A stretch of DNA of 64,000 nucleotides from JANXQG01 sp963804375 (lineage in GTDB: Bacteria; Planctomycetota; Planctomycetia; Pirellulales; Thermoguttaceae). Positions 54,538-63,043 of the stretch are shown in pieces. How positions within the stretch are numbered: the stretch's first letter is position 1; the number at the start of each line of letters is the position of its first letter. The notes beneath the pieces are model-generated. The model was not told the origin of the DNA. It searched no databases and saw only the letters and a program-made list of their open reading frames with translations. The translations under genes were made by a program, and so were the position numbers. The stretch is from positions 806,001 through 870,000 of the forward strand of contig CAWDQE010000004.1 of assembly GCA_963804375.1 (NCBI GenBank), in the 5' to 3' direction.

Positions 54538-55206
54538 TCACCAACGAAACGCTCGGTAATTGATGGCTTCGCAGGTATGAGAAGGGGCAATCCGCTCACT
54601 GCGATCCAGATTTGCAATCGTCCTGGCGATGGCGATGATGCGGGTGCGGGCATCGGGGTCGATGTTATCTTCAATGCAGGCACACTTGAGCAGGTTGGCC
54701 GAATCCTGATCCAAAGTCAGGTCGGTTTGGCTGGACATGCGGGCGACCTGGGCCTTCATTTCAGCCACGCTCGTTCCGGGCTGTCCGTTCAATTCTCGCT
54801 GCGGCGGCTCGACTACCTCGATGGTTATGTCCGCAACCGGCCACGCTGCCCGGCATCGTTCGATCTTGGCACTTGTGCAGTTGCAGGCCCGACGTGGGCT
54901 ACCGTGATAGCCGCAGGGACAGGGCCGGGCCTCAAACGTATTGCCCAGCCCAAGTTCCAAGGCCACGGCCCGCAGCATGGTCTTGCCGCAATTCGGCGGG
55001 CCGATGAAGAGAATCGAATGGTTCCCAGCGGCAGCGACCAACAAGGCCCGTTTCGCACACTCGTTGCCGCAAATGATGCTGGCGGCGTCGTGGCCGATGG
55101 TAGCGGCCTTGGCACGCCGGGTGATTTCGTTGGCAGCCTGACGGTGCAAGGCAGCTAACTTGCTGTCGGTTAGAATCAAGAGGTTCATGGATTGTCCAAT
55201 GTTCAT
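54538..55206 (-). CDS. Reduced ComM/Mg-chelatase-like ATPase without Walker B region
   Basis: 222 aa (ATG at 55206). SIICGNECAKRALLVAAAGNHSILFIGPPNCGKTML carries a Walker A motif at 69-76. Only about 15 residues later comes EARPCPCGYHGSPRRACNCTSAKIERCRA, the four-Cys element of ComM (A-x-N-P-C-P-C-G-x-x-G-D-x-x-R-x-C-x-C). The end is TRIIAIARTIANLDRSERIAPSHTCEAINYRAFRW, as in ComM C-termini (I-x-R-V-A-R-T-I-A-D-L-x-G-x-x-x-I-x-x-x-H-x-x-E-A-x-x-Y-R). In full ComM about 100 residues containing Walker B and sensor 1 separate these parts. The host comM is the very gene this island interrupts. Confidence 0.78.
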   Translation of the reverse strand: MNIGQSMNLLILTDSKLAALHRQAANEITRRAKAATIGHDAASIICGNECAKRALLVAAAGNHSILFIGPPNCGKTMLRAVALELGLGNTFEARPCPCGYHGSPRRACNCTSAKIERCRAAWPVADITIEVVEPPQRELNGQPGTSVAEMKAQVARMSSQTDLTLDQDSANLLKCACIEDNIDPDARTRIIAIARTIANLDRSERIAPSHTCEAINYRAFRW

Positions 55207-55210
55207 TGTT

Positions 55211-55634
55211 TCATCTCTCTGCATGGATGACCGGCTCCATCGCCATCGCCACCCGCACGGCGAACTTGAAGGCCCAATCTTGCAGGTCACGGGTTTCGTC
55301 CTTGGAACCGGTCAGGTAGTGGGCCAGTTCTTCCAAGACCGTCTGACGCAATTCGACGCTGGCCCCGTGTGCCAAATCCTCGTTGATATAGGCGACACCA
55401 TCCCGAAGGAAACCGCGAACAACCGTGCCGCCATTCATGGTTTTGCGGAAGCAACGAAGTTGGGGACGGGCCTTGCCATCGGCCATGCCCGCCCGAGACG
55501 ATCTGCTCCCAAACCCAATCCAGGGCAGCCACGGCATCGGCGGTCGGCTCAAACGATTCCCGACCGTCAAGTTCGTCGGCTGAGAGAACCTTGGCCTGTG
55601 TATTGCAGCCATACTCGCCAGCGGCACGGACCAC
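55211..55634 (-). CDS. Hypothetical protein with zincin-like EELAHYLTG motif (frameshift near 55,490)
   Basis: The GTG frame at 55634 reads VVRAAGEYGCNTQAKVLSADELDGRESFEPTADAVAALDWVWEQIVS. It switches near 55,490 to MADGKARPQLRCFRKTMNGGTVVRGFLRDGVAYINEDLAHGASVELRQTVLEELAHYLTGSKDETRDLQDWAFKFAVRVAMAM. The VLEELAHYLTGSKDxTRDLQD part matches the end of larger proteins with a degenerate H-E-x-x-H/zincin-like motif. The sequence upstream of 55,634 also looks protein-like in yet another frame (YRPTSREIAQITINR), so the gene may be a 3' remnant of a longer one. It ends 5 bases before the ComM-like gene start. Confidence 0.5.
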
Positions 55635-56069
55635 GGTTTATGGTGATCTGGGCAATTTCCCTGCTGGTCGGGCGGTAGCCTTTGCCAGCCCTGCCCGACC
55701 GGACCTAACCCAATGGCACAAAATCACTTGGAATCCCTGGATTGCTTGCAATTGGGTTTACGCAGATATAGAATCAGGTCTTTCCCGAACTGTGAGATAC
55801 TGGCCCCCTGAAACGGTCCCCTGCCGGGTGCAGCCCATCCGTGAAACCGGAGCAAACCCAGCAGGAACCGTGGGCCAAGGCCATCCGGTGAAAATGAATG
55901 GAAATAATGATCGTCGGGCAGCTAAGGATTGTAGGCTTCTGCGACCCACCTTACCGGAGGTTTGGACTGAGGGCTGCCCGATCCGACCGCCAGGACTGCT
56001 CCCGATTGAGACCGGCAGTTCGGGCACGGCGAGGGATCGGCGTGAATCGGGCTTAGGGTAAAGACATAG
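55635..56069. other. Divergent intergenic region
   Basis: About 430 bases between the - strand pair and the + strand defence row. Only short frames occur and none is convincing. It should contain promoters for both directions. Confidence 0.4.
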
Positions 56070-56213
56070 ATGCCAATACTTCCCTACGAGTCGGATATTT
56101 ACCCAGATACCTTGCTGGAGTCCCCGTTGCCAGACGCTAAGTGGTGGGCTGCCTATACGCTTGCCCGTCGTGAGAAGGTCTTCATGGCAGAGATGAAGGC
56201 GATGGGGCAATGA
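56070..56213 (+). CDS. Short NusG-N-terminus-like protein, 47 aa
   Basis: MPILPYESDIYPDTLLESPLPDAKWWAAYTLARREKVFMAEM: the piece WW-x-x-YT-x-x-R-x-EK resembles the first strand and helix of NusG/UpxY-type antitermination factors (W-x-V-x-x-T-x-x-x-x-E-x-x). Planctomycete relatives begin with MPILP. A normal factor has about 170 aa, with the rest of NGN and a KOW domain; here the frame stops after 47 codons. It is the first gene of the row to 58.9 kb and overlaps the next start by 4 bases. Confidence 0.5.
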   Translation: MPILPYESDIYPDTLLESPLPDAKWWAAYTLARREKVFMAEMKAMGQ

Positions 56214-56401
56214 CCGAACCGACCCTCCGAGAACCCGAGCAGATTCGCCAGGATTGTGTGGACAAGCTCCGTCCGATTGAGACGAGCGGCATGTTCACGG
56301 CAGTCCTCGGCTGCCTGCTTGGAGAAGATTGGGCCGAGCCAAGGATCGAGCAGTTGATCGTGACCGACAAGTGCCGCTGGCCCGCACGGAGGGCGACGTG
56401 A
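56210..56401 (+). CDS. Small hypothetical protein, 63 aa
   Basis: MTEPTLREPEQIRQDCVDKLRPIETSGMFTAVLGCLLGEDWAEPRIEQLIVTDKC; acidic, helical. Overlaps the genes on both sides by 4 bases (ATGA and GTGA types), which supports real translation. No motif. Confidence 0.5.
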   Translation: MTEPTLREPEQIRQDCVDKLRPIETSGMFTAVLGCLLGEDWAEPRIEQLIVTDKCRWPARRAT

Positions 56402-56532
56402 CGCACAAGTTGTTCCTCGGTGCCGAAGAAGACCTGATTCGCAACGTCCACGGTATTGCGAAGACGGCGGGGCTGGACGGGGACGAGTTGGGATACCTGC
56501 TGGCGGCGATTGCGAAGATCAAGAGGGTGTAG
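56398..56532 (+). CDS. Small hypothetical protein, 44 aa
   Basis: GTG start within the previous stop. MTHKLFLGAEEDLIRNVHGIAKTAGLDGDELGYLLAAIAKIKRV; two amphipathic helices separated by a Gly-Asp loop. It is 12 bases before the helicase chimera. May be an accessory peptide of that system. Confidence 0.45.
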   Translation: MTHKLFLGAEEDLIRNVHGIAKTAGLDGDELGYLLAAIAKIKRV

Positions 56533-56544
56533 AGACAGGACGAA

Positions 56545-58908
56545 ATGAACGCCAACCAAATCTCGAACCTTCTGACAGAGGGCACGATCCTCGAAGGCCC
56601 ACATTGGACTGAGCCGGTCAGGGTCTTGACGGCCAAGGTTCGCGGCAACCGGGTCGAAGTTCAGGCAGTCGGCGTGAACACGAAGCGGCTGTGGAACAAG
56701 CTGCTCAATGCAGAGGAATTCGACAGCGTAATCAAGCTCACCTTGGCAGGCGAATTGGCCGCCCTGGACGGCAATCCGACCCATTTCCGGCTGGCCGCCG
56801 AAGCTCATCGCATCCGGTTGGCCTACCAGTACGATCCGCACTTCGCCGTATCGGTGTCCCAGGTCGATCCGCTGCCGCACCAGATGGCTGCCGTGTATGG
56901 ACATCTGCTCACCCAGCCCCGCATCCGGCTCCTGATTGCCGACGATCCGGGGGCCGGGAAGACGATCATGGGCGGTCTAGGTATTAAGGAACTCAAATTT
57001 AGGGGACTGATCGAGCGGACGCTCATCGTCACGCCGGCCAATCTCACCGACCAGTGGCGGCGTGAGTTGCACGAAAAGTTCGGGGAAGTCTTCACGGTGG
57101 TCAATCGAGCCACGGTCAGTGCGGCCTACGGCAAGAATATCTGGGAAGACAATCCCCAGTGCATCACGTCCATTGACTTCATCGCCCGCCAGGACGACAT
57201 TCTCAATCACCTGCGCGACGTGCGATGGGACTTGGTGATCGTGGACGAAGCCCACAAGATGGCAGTCCGCAGCGAATTGGTCAAGCATACTGGCTCGGGG
57301 AACGTCTACCACTCGGTCGTGGACAGCGACATTTCCGGTTCCACGGCCAAGGCCCCGCAAATCGACCGGCAGCTTGGCAGCGAATATGCCAAGGAGAGCG
57401 TGTCGGAGAAACTTGCGCGGTCGATCTTCATGTATTCGTTTAGCGGCAGCCAGCAACGCGGAGCCACGTTGCCCCAGCTTCGCCTTGGCGTGCTGAACCC
57501 CGAGATGGCTCCACCGTTCATTGCTGATGCCCTGGATCGCATGACGAAGCGGCTGTGGTATCTCTACAACGACAGCGGCCTCTATCGCTTCGATTCCCGC
57601 CCGAACCTGAATCGTATCCTGGTGGACCGGGAAGAAATGGTCCGGTCGGAACCGGACAAGATCAAGGATTTCGCCAGGACGACGCTCAACGATCTGATCG
57701 GGGACGCGACTTTCCGGGTGTATCGCTATCCCCAAGAGGACCGCGATGTCAGCGACGAACCTCGGCTCAGCCTTGTCGTGCTCGATCTGCATCAGGTGGT
57801 TGCGGAAGACAGCATTCCCGAAGAGACAGAACAGTTCGTGACCGGCATCCTGAAACAGTGCGGCAAAGGATTCCGCAAGAACTCGAATGTCCTGGTGTTC
57901 CTGGCCCCCGATCAGGATCAGGCTTCGGGGATCATCGAGACGGCTCGGCGGCTGCTGGCCCTGCGGAACATCGACGCGGACAAGACCACGAAGAAGCAAC
58001 TGAACGAGGAGCAACTCAAAGACCTCGCCGACCGATTGAAGGAGGCCGAAGCCCGGTTGCCGTCCGCCCTGACGACCGCCTATCGGCACATCCTGGTGCC
58101 GGCCGAGAAGAAGACGCTCCGGCCGTTCGATATGGGCATCGGCACGTTCAGTGGCCGAACAACGCTCAGCAGCAAAGTCTTGGAAAAGCTGTCGGTTGAG
58201 CAACAAATCCTCGACAAGCTCGATCCCAACATTATGATCGGCCCCCGGTTTGGGCTATGGCCCGACAACCTGGAACTCATCAAAGTAAAGACCCTGGCCG
58301 ACTACTTCACACAATTGACGCACCTGCCCCGGCTTCTGAACGACAAGGTATTGCCCGAATCGTTGGCACAAGGCGTTCACCGTGCGTTGTTCGGTTACGC
58401 TTTGGGCGACGGCGAAAAGCGGCAGTTCGACACGATCTACTACAACGACAAGGGAGTGACAGCCAGCGATTGCGCGATTATCGACTCGGCGTGCCTGCTG
58501 CGCCCTGCGGTGGCGAAGGCGTTGATGCCCGAGCCAAAGACACCGGAAATCACGGTTCCCGGTGGCGGCGGTGGGCAGACCGGCCCAGAGGTCATATCGG
58601 GCGGCGGCGTTGCCGGTGGTGGCGGCGGCGAAGAGGAATGGAAGCCCGGTGGCGGGCCGGTCAAGATCGTGGAGGGCGAGCGTCGGCTCAACAAGGTCCG
58701 CATCAAGATGGACAACCTTCCTTGGGAGAATTGGAACGACATCTATAACGAGGTCATCGACCCGCTGGCCCAGGAAGGGGCCGAGGTTCGCTGCGATGTG
58801 ATCGTGATTGCCAAGGGCGATGCGGCGATCCGCGAGAACACGGTTGAGTTGGGCATCAAAGAATCCCTCGGCCAACGAGGGATTCAGGCAGATATTCAGA
58901 CGGGGTGA
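56545..58908 (+). CDS. Chimera: SNF2-type helicase N-terminus fused to DUF499-type C-terminus
   Basis: 787 aa. Residues 1-240 match the start of SNF2-type defence helicases (HWTEPVRVLTAKVRGNRVEV; DPLPHQMAAVYGHLL; Walker A DDPGAGKT at 133-140; LVIVDEAHKM with DEAH at 234-237). From about 250 the sequence is DUF499-like: SGSTAKAPQIDRQLGSEYAKESV, SIFMYSFSGSQQRGATLPQLRLGVLNP, LDRMTKRLWYLYNDSGLYRFDSRPNLNRILVDREE, VLVFLAPDQDQASGIIETARRLLALR. It ends with a Gly-rich linker and VEGERRLNKVRIKMDNLPWENWND. DUF499 and a SNF2 helicase are separate genes in the anti-phage cluster with a DUF1156 methylase. Here helicase motifs III-VI and the N-terminal ATP-binding half of DUF499 are missing, so an in-frame deletion must have fused the two genes. 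Confidence 0.72.
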   Translation: MNANQISNLLTEGTILEGPHWTEPVRVLTAKVRGNRVEVQAVGVNTKRLWNKLLNAEEFDSVIKLTLAGELAALDGNPTHFRLAAEAHRIRLAYQYDPHFAVSVSQVDPLPHQMAAVYGHLLTQPRIRLLIADDPGAGKTIMGGLGIKELKFRGLIERTLIVTPANLTDQWRRELHEKFGEVFTVVNRATVSAAYGKNIWEDNPQCITSIDFIARQDDILNHLRDVRWDLVIVDEAHKMAVRSELVKHTGSGNVYHSVVDSDISGSTAKAPQIDRQLGSEYAKESVSEKLARSIFMYSFSGSQQRGATLPQLRLGVLNPEMAPPFIADALDRMTKRLWYLYNDSGLYRFDSRPNLNRILVDREEMVRSEPDKIKDFARTTLNDLIGDATFRVYRYPQEDRDVSDEPRLSLVVLDLHQVVAEDSIPEETEQFVTGILKQCGKGFRKNSNVLVFLAPDQDQASGIIETARRLLALRNIDADKTTKKQLNEEQLKDLADRLKEAEARLPSALTTAYRHILVPAEKKTLRPFDMGIGTFSGRTTLSSKVLEKLSVEQQILDKLDPNIMIGPRFGLWPDNLELIKVKTLADYFTQLTHLPRLLNDKVLPESLAQGVHRALFGYALGDGEKRQFDTIYYNDKGVTASDCAIIDSACLLRPAVAKALMPEPKTPEITVPGGGGGQTGPEVISGGGVAGGGGGEEEWKPGGGPVKIVEGERRLNKVRIKMDNLPWENWNDIYNEVIDPLAQEGAEVRCDVIVIAKGDAAIRENTVELGIKESLGQRGIQADIQTG

Positions 58909-58973
58909 GTCAGCCAGCATTACGATGCCTGCATGTATGCCCCTCCCGTTACAGACGATTTTGGACGTGATCT

Positions 58974-60866
58974 ATGAAACTCCGTGAACTTGTAGTAAAG
59001 AATTTCCGCAATCTTGTGGACATTCGCATTCCCGTTGACGACACCACAGTTCTTGTAGGCGAAAACAATGCTGGAAAGACAGCCTTGATCGACGCTTTGC
59101 GGGTCGCTCTTCCGCGAACCAGTTTCGGCAGAACGAATCCATTCGATGAATACGATTACCACATGTCCACCCCCGAAGATTCCCCTCAGACCAGTCAGGG
59201 AATCCAAATTGAGCTTTGGTTTCGGGAAGACGCTTCGGACGAATGGCCTAAGTCGATCATTCAAGCACTCGCCGAAATCGTGCAATTCGACCCGATACGC
59301 GACATCAACTCGATTGGTATCCGCTTGACGAGCCACTTTGACGCTGCCTCCAAGCAGTTTGTAAGCACCAGAGAGTTCTTAAACGTCAAAGGAGAGCCAC
59401 TCGCCGGAAAAGCTCAGGGGCCGTCGATTGCCACCCGGTTTCTCGAATACGTCCGTTTCTTCTGCCTTTCTGCACTCCGCGACTGCGATGCCGAGTTTTC
59501 CTCGAAATCGCAGTTCTGGGGCAGGATACTCCGTGACTTGAAAATCGACGACGACAAACGCAAGGCGCTAGTTGATGAACTGAAGAAGCTCAATAAATCC
59601 CTTCTGGAAGCCGATCCACGCTTGGAAAAGGTACGTCAATCGCTGGAGACTATTCAGACAATTGCTGTCGCAGGTGGCAAGGCGTCGATTCACGCCGTTC
59701 CACTTCAGCCGTGGGACTTGATCGCTCGGGCACAAGTCGTCATCCGGGCTCGGGGAACGGACATGGATTTCCCGCTGTCTCGGCATGGGCAAGGTGTCCA
59801 AAGCCTCGCCGTATTGTTCTTGTTCCAAGCGTTTGTTGACGTACTGCTCAAGCCTACGTTCAATCCCGAAACTGAGGCGTTCTTGGCCTTGGAAGAGCCC
59901 GAAGCCCATCTTCATCCTCATGCGATTAGGGCTTTGATTAAGGCATTGGGCGCGATCACCACCCAAAAGATGATCTCGACCCACTCGCCGTTTGTCTTGC
60001 AGGGTATTCCGATAAGCAGCCTTCGGTTATTTAGGCGAGCCGGTTCGGTAGCGAGAGTTTTGTACCTAAAACGTCGTTTCCAGACACACTTGCCGAAAGA
60101 GCAAGCCCTTCTCGATTTCTGCGCAAATAGTCACGGCAAGTACGACTACCATGAAGGAACCGAGACTTTGCTCGTAGCTGGCACGGTCGAGGAAAAAGAG
60201 TACCGGACCCTGATCCCCATCTATGCCGCAAACAAGGATGCTCAAAAGGCGATCAAGGCTTTGGCTCAGGAGTCACAACTCTATATGCCGGATGCGGAGC
60301 TTGTGGAATTGGACAGGTATGCACAGCGTATTCGTGGAGAAATCTTCTTCGCCCGTGCATGGCTCCTTTGCGAAGGTCCGAGCGACTTTACCATCATGCA
60401 CTACTTTGCCGAACTGCTTGGTACGCCACTTGACGGGGCATGTGTGAGCCTAATTGACTTTCAAAACAACGGCTCGATAGGCGCGTTTGTCTCCCTTGCA
60501 CGGAACTTTGACATTCCGTGGATCATGGTTAGCGACAGCGATAAGGCCGGTAAGGACTACGCGACAACCGCCACCCGGAAGTGTTCTGACACTGCTGAGG
60601 CTGCCGACCGCGTGCGGACCTTGCCCAACCTAGACCTTGAGCAATTCTTGGTCAATAACGGCTTTGCTGCCGAGTACCACGGCATTCTCGCTGCCCGTGG
60701 CGTGGCATTTACAAAGAAACTGGGCGATCCTGGGTCAAATGATGAAATCGCCGCACACGCAAGAAATCGAAAAACCGAGTGTGCCACCGATTTGATTCAT
60801 ACATTACGCGCATCGGGAGCGGATGCCAAGCGAGTCCCGAAGTTTCTTGGCCGACGCTATCCATGA
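58974..60866 (+). CDS. gajA: OLD-family nuclease, Gabija GajA-like
   Basis: 630 aa. ABC-type ATPase: Walker A GENNAGKT (29-36), LALEEPEAHLHPH with the catalytic Glu pair 307/308, and STHSPFVLQGI. The C-terminal TOPRIM domain has Glu467 in LLCEGPSDFTI and the D-x-D at 521/523 (VSDSDKAGKDY). This is class 2 OLD architecture, the one encoded next to a UvrD-like helicase. In the Gabija anti-phage system GajA cuts DNA when nucleotide levels drop. Typical GajA is about 580 aa. The partner gene follows after 23 bases. No motif is missing, so the system is probably active. Confidence 0.87.
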   Translation: MKLRELVVKNFRNLVDIRIPVDDTTVLVGENNAGKTALIDALRVALPRTSFGRTNPFDEYDYHMSTPEDSPQTSQGIQIELWFREDASDEWPKSIIQALAEIVQFDPIRDINSIGIRLTSHFDAASKQFVSTREFLNVKGEPLAGKAQGPSIATRFLEYVRFFCLSALRDCDAEFSSKSQFWGRILRDLKIDDDKRKALVDELKKLNKSLLEADPRLEKVRQSLETIQTIAVAGGKASIHAVPLQPWDLIARAQVVIRARGTDMDFPLSRHGQGVQSLAVLFLFQAFVDVLLKPTFNPETEAFLALEEPEAHLHPHAIRALIKALGAITTQKMISTHSPFVLQGIPISSLRLFRRAGSVARVLYLKRRFQTHLPKEQALLDFCANSHGKYDYHEGTETLLVAGTVEEKEYRTLIPIYAANKDAQKAIKALAQESQLYMPDAELVELDRYAQRIRGEIFFARAWLLCEGPSDFTIMHYFAELLGTPLDGACVSLIDFQNNGSIGAFVSLARNFDIPWIMVSDSDKAGKDYATTATRKCSDTAEAADRVRTLPNLDLEQFLVNNGFAAEYHGILAARGVAFTKKLGDPGSNDEIAAHARNRKTECATDLIHTLRASGADAKRVPKFLGRRYP

Positions 60867-60889
60867 CATAATAGCAAAGGCAATCTGAT

Positions 60890-62824
60890 ATGAGCAAGAC
60901 ACCCTTGGATCGAGCGTGGTCGGAACTTAGCGAGTTACAGCAAAATGCTGCCGAATGGGAAAAAGGACCCCTGCTTGTTCTTGCAGGACCGGGCTCTGGT
61001 AAAACCAGGGTGCTCACGTCCCGTGTTGCCCGACTTCTCGACCGAACGCGCGACGAGAACTTCCGAGTCCTTTGCCTCACGTTTACTAATAAAGCCGCTG
61101 ACGAAATGCGGACTCGCGTAATTACCTTGGTTCCAGGCGAGGAAAGGCGATTGTTTTTGGGCACGTTCCATTCCTTCTGTGCGGAGGTTCTTCGCCAGCA
61201 CGGGTCGCACGTCGGCATACGGCCCAACTTTACGATTTATTCTCAGGATTCCGATCTTGAGGCCATTCTCGCCGATGCTGTGGACGGTGCGAAACGCGAA
61301 TTCGCTGTCGTGTCTGACTTCGATAAAAAGACGTTGCCGGTAATCCTGCGGCTGAAAGGCTTGCTGGTCTTCCCTGACCGTTGCAAGGAGGCGCTCAGCG
61401 ACCAAGAAATGGGTGAGCGGATGTCGATAGTGTACCCTGCGTATGAAAAGGAACTATCCAAACACAACGCCTTGGACTTTTCCTCGCTGATCTTGCGTGC
61501 GTATGAGCTTTTCCAGCGGTATCCGGCGTTTTCCAAAAGGTATCGTACCGTGTACCCGTTCGTGTGTGTTGACGAGTTTCAAGACACAAATCAGGCGCAG
61601 TACAAGCTACTGCAACATCTTGTAGGGAAGAGTGAGAAGAACTTCTTCGTCGTGGCTGACGACGACCAGATCATTTACCAGTGGAATGGAGCGAGCCATA
61701 AGCGAGTTGAGGAATTGGTGATGGATTATCATCCCACCGTGATGCAACTTCCGGTGAACTACCGTTGCCCGGCAGAGATTGTTCGGCTGGCGAATAATCT
61801 AATAAAGCATAACTTTCTTCGTACCCAGGATAAAAAACCGCTTGTCTCGTTCCAGGGAAGCGCGGGAGCCGATACAGTGCGGTTGTTGCCGGTCTTCCAA
61901 AGCGAGGAGGCAGAGGCGGAAGGAGTGGCTCACGACATTGTAGCACGGCGCTCTGGGCAGCTAGATGCGGTCGTAGTCCTGGGAAGGAGCCGTCGTTTGC
62001 TCGTCGGAGTGCAGGGTGCTCTCAACCGAGAAGGAGTGTCGGCGGTCATCGCTCAACGTAAGGATGAGTTTGAGAGTGCCCCACTTGCATGGTTGCATTC
62101 CATGCTTCGGCTGGCAAACAGCGGCAGGAACCGTGAAATGCTGGCCGCAGTCTGCGGCAGTTTCAAGCAACTCACGGGCATCGAGATCGACGATGGAGAA
62201 GTGGCGGCGGCGGCGGAGGCGAGCCAGAGTGGCCTTCTTCGATGCTGGATTAGGCGAGTCGAAATGGCCGTACTGGACGATCCGACAAGAACAATCATCG
62301 CTAGTGCCGTAAGCCATCTTGGTGGGGGAAGCGATTTCCTTCGGTTCGCGGAGATAGCCATTGGGTGGTTCGATGTCCTAGCACATGCCGGTGGTAATGA
62401 CTCGCAGGAAGCGTTTGCAAGATACGCAGAGGAGCGAGAGGTGTGGCAGTCACTTGTCCAAGAGATCACCTGGGCATTAGGCCGGGAAATCGGGCTTGAG
62501 GCTTTCCTCCATGAGCTTCAGATGAGATCAAAGGAATCGTTGCCCAAAGGTCAAATGGTACGATTGTACACAATCCATGCGTCCAAGGGCAAGGAATTCG
62601 ATCATGTGTACTTGGTCGGCCTACTGGAGGACGAGCTTCCCTCCTTCCAGAGTATCAAGAAGGGCGACCGAAGCCCTGAGATGGAGGAGGAACGTCGGAA
62701 CTGTTTTGTGGCGATTACCCGCGCCAGCAAGTCGCTTACTATGAGTTATGCGAGGACGTATCGAGGGTGGCAGAAGCAGCCGTCTCGGTTCCTTCGTGAA
62801 ATGGGGATGCTGAGTAGCAAGTGA
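60890..62824 (+). CDS. gajB: UvrD/Rep-like helicase, Gabija GajB-like
   Basis: 644 aa superfamily 1A helicase. Motif I AGPGSGKTRVLTSRVARLL (Walker A 32-39), motif Ia LTFTNKAADEMRTRV, motif II VDEFQDTNQAQ (Asp228-Glu229), motif III VVADDDQIIYQWNGA, motif IV LPVNYRCPAEIV, motif V LYTIHASKGKEFDHVYLVGL and motif VI EERRNCFVAITRASKSLTMSYA. GajB proteins have about 500 aa; this one is longer, with an insertion in the 2B region. With the OLD nuclease it forms the two-gene Gabija layout. The helicase is thought to sense or process DNA ends in the complex. Confidence 0.87.
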   Translation: MSKTPLDRAWSELSELQQNAAEWEKGPLLVLAGPGSGKTRVLTSRVARLLDRTRDENFRVLCLTFTNKAADEMRTRVITLVPGEERRLFLGTFHSFCAEVLRQHGSHVGIRPNFTIYSQDSDLEAILADAVDGAKREFAVVSDFDKKTLPVILRLKGLLVFPDRCKEALSDQEMGERMSIVYPAYEKELSKHNALDFSSLILRAYELFQRYPAFSKRYRTVYPFVCVDEFQDTNQAQYKLLQHLVGKSEKNFFVVADDDQIIYQWNGASHKRVEELVMDYHPTVMQLPVNYRCPAEIVRLANNLIKHNFLRTQDKKPLVSFQGSAGADTVRLLPVFQSEEAEAEGVAHDIVARRSGQLDAVVVLGRSRRLLVGVQGALNREGVSAVIAQRKDEFESAPLAWLHSMLRLANSGRNREMLAAVCGSFKQLTGIEIDDGEVAAAAEASQSGLLRCWIRRVEMAVLDDPTRTIIASAVSHLGGGSDFLRFAEIAIGWFDVLAHAGGNDSQEAFARYAEEREVWQSLVQEITWALGREIGLEAFLHELQMRSKESLPKGQMVRLYTIHASKGKEFDHVYLVGLLEDELPSFQSIKKGDRSPEMEEERRNCFVAITRASKSLTMSYARTYRGWQKQPSRFLREMGMLSSK

Positions 62825-62863
62825 GACGGGCTGCGTTCTGACCATGTTCACGGAGTTTCTGGA

Positions 62864-63025
62864 TTGACCGACATCCTTCTAGTCATCGCCATCGTCCTCT
62901 TGCTGGCCGTCGTCGCATTGCAGGTTGTCTTATTGTTCCGCAAGACCACGGTGGACCTGTCGCCGCTCCAACAGGCATTGCAGGCCACCGATATGCGGCC
63001 GTTGGCGGCAAGTACGCCAAGCTAA
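62864..63025 (+). CDS. Small membrane protein, 53 aa
   Basis: TTG start at 62864, overlapping the end of a tiny frame (MFTEFLD). TDILLVIAIVLLLAVVALQVVLLF is one membrane segment, then RKTTVDLSPLQQALQATDMRPL. The shape (N-terminal anchor, then a helix starting V-D-L-S-P-L) is like the N-terminus of RmuC. A stand-alone anchor peptide is also possible. It sits between GajB and the McrB-like gene, 18 bases before the latter. Confidence 0.5.
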   Translation: MTDILLVIAIVLLLAVVALQVVLLFRKTTVDLSPLQQALQATDMRPLAASTPS

Positions 63026-63043
63026 AACACGGGAGAATCAGAG

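Noticed and set aside
55591..56210. Open frames of about 150 codons on both strands between the divergent rows
   Set aside because: Composition is not protein-like, and they conflict with the 4-base-overlap gene chain that starts at 56,070.
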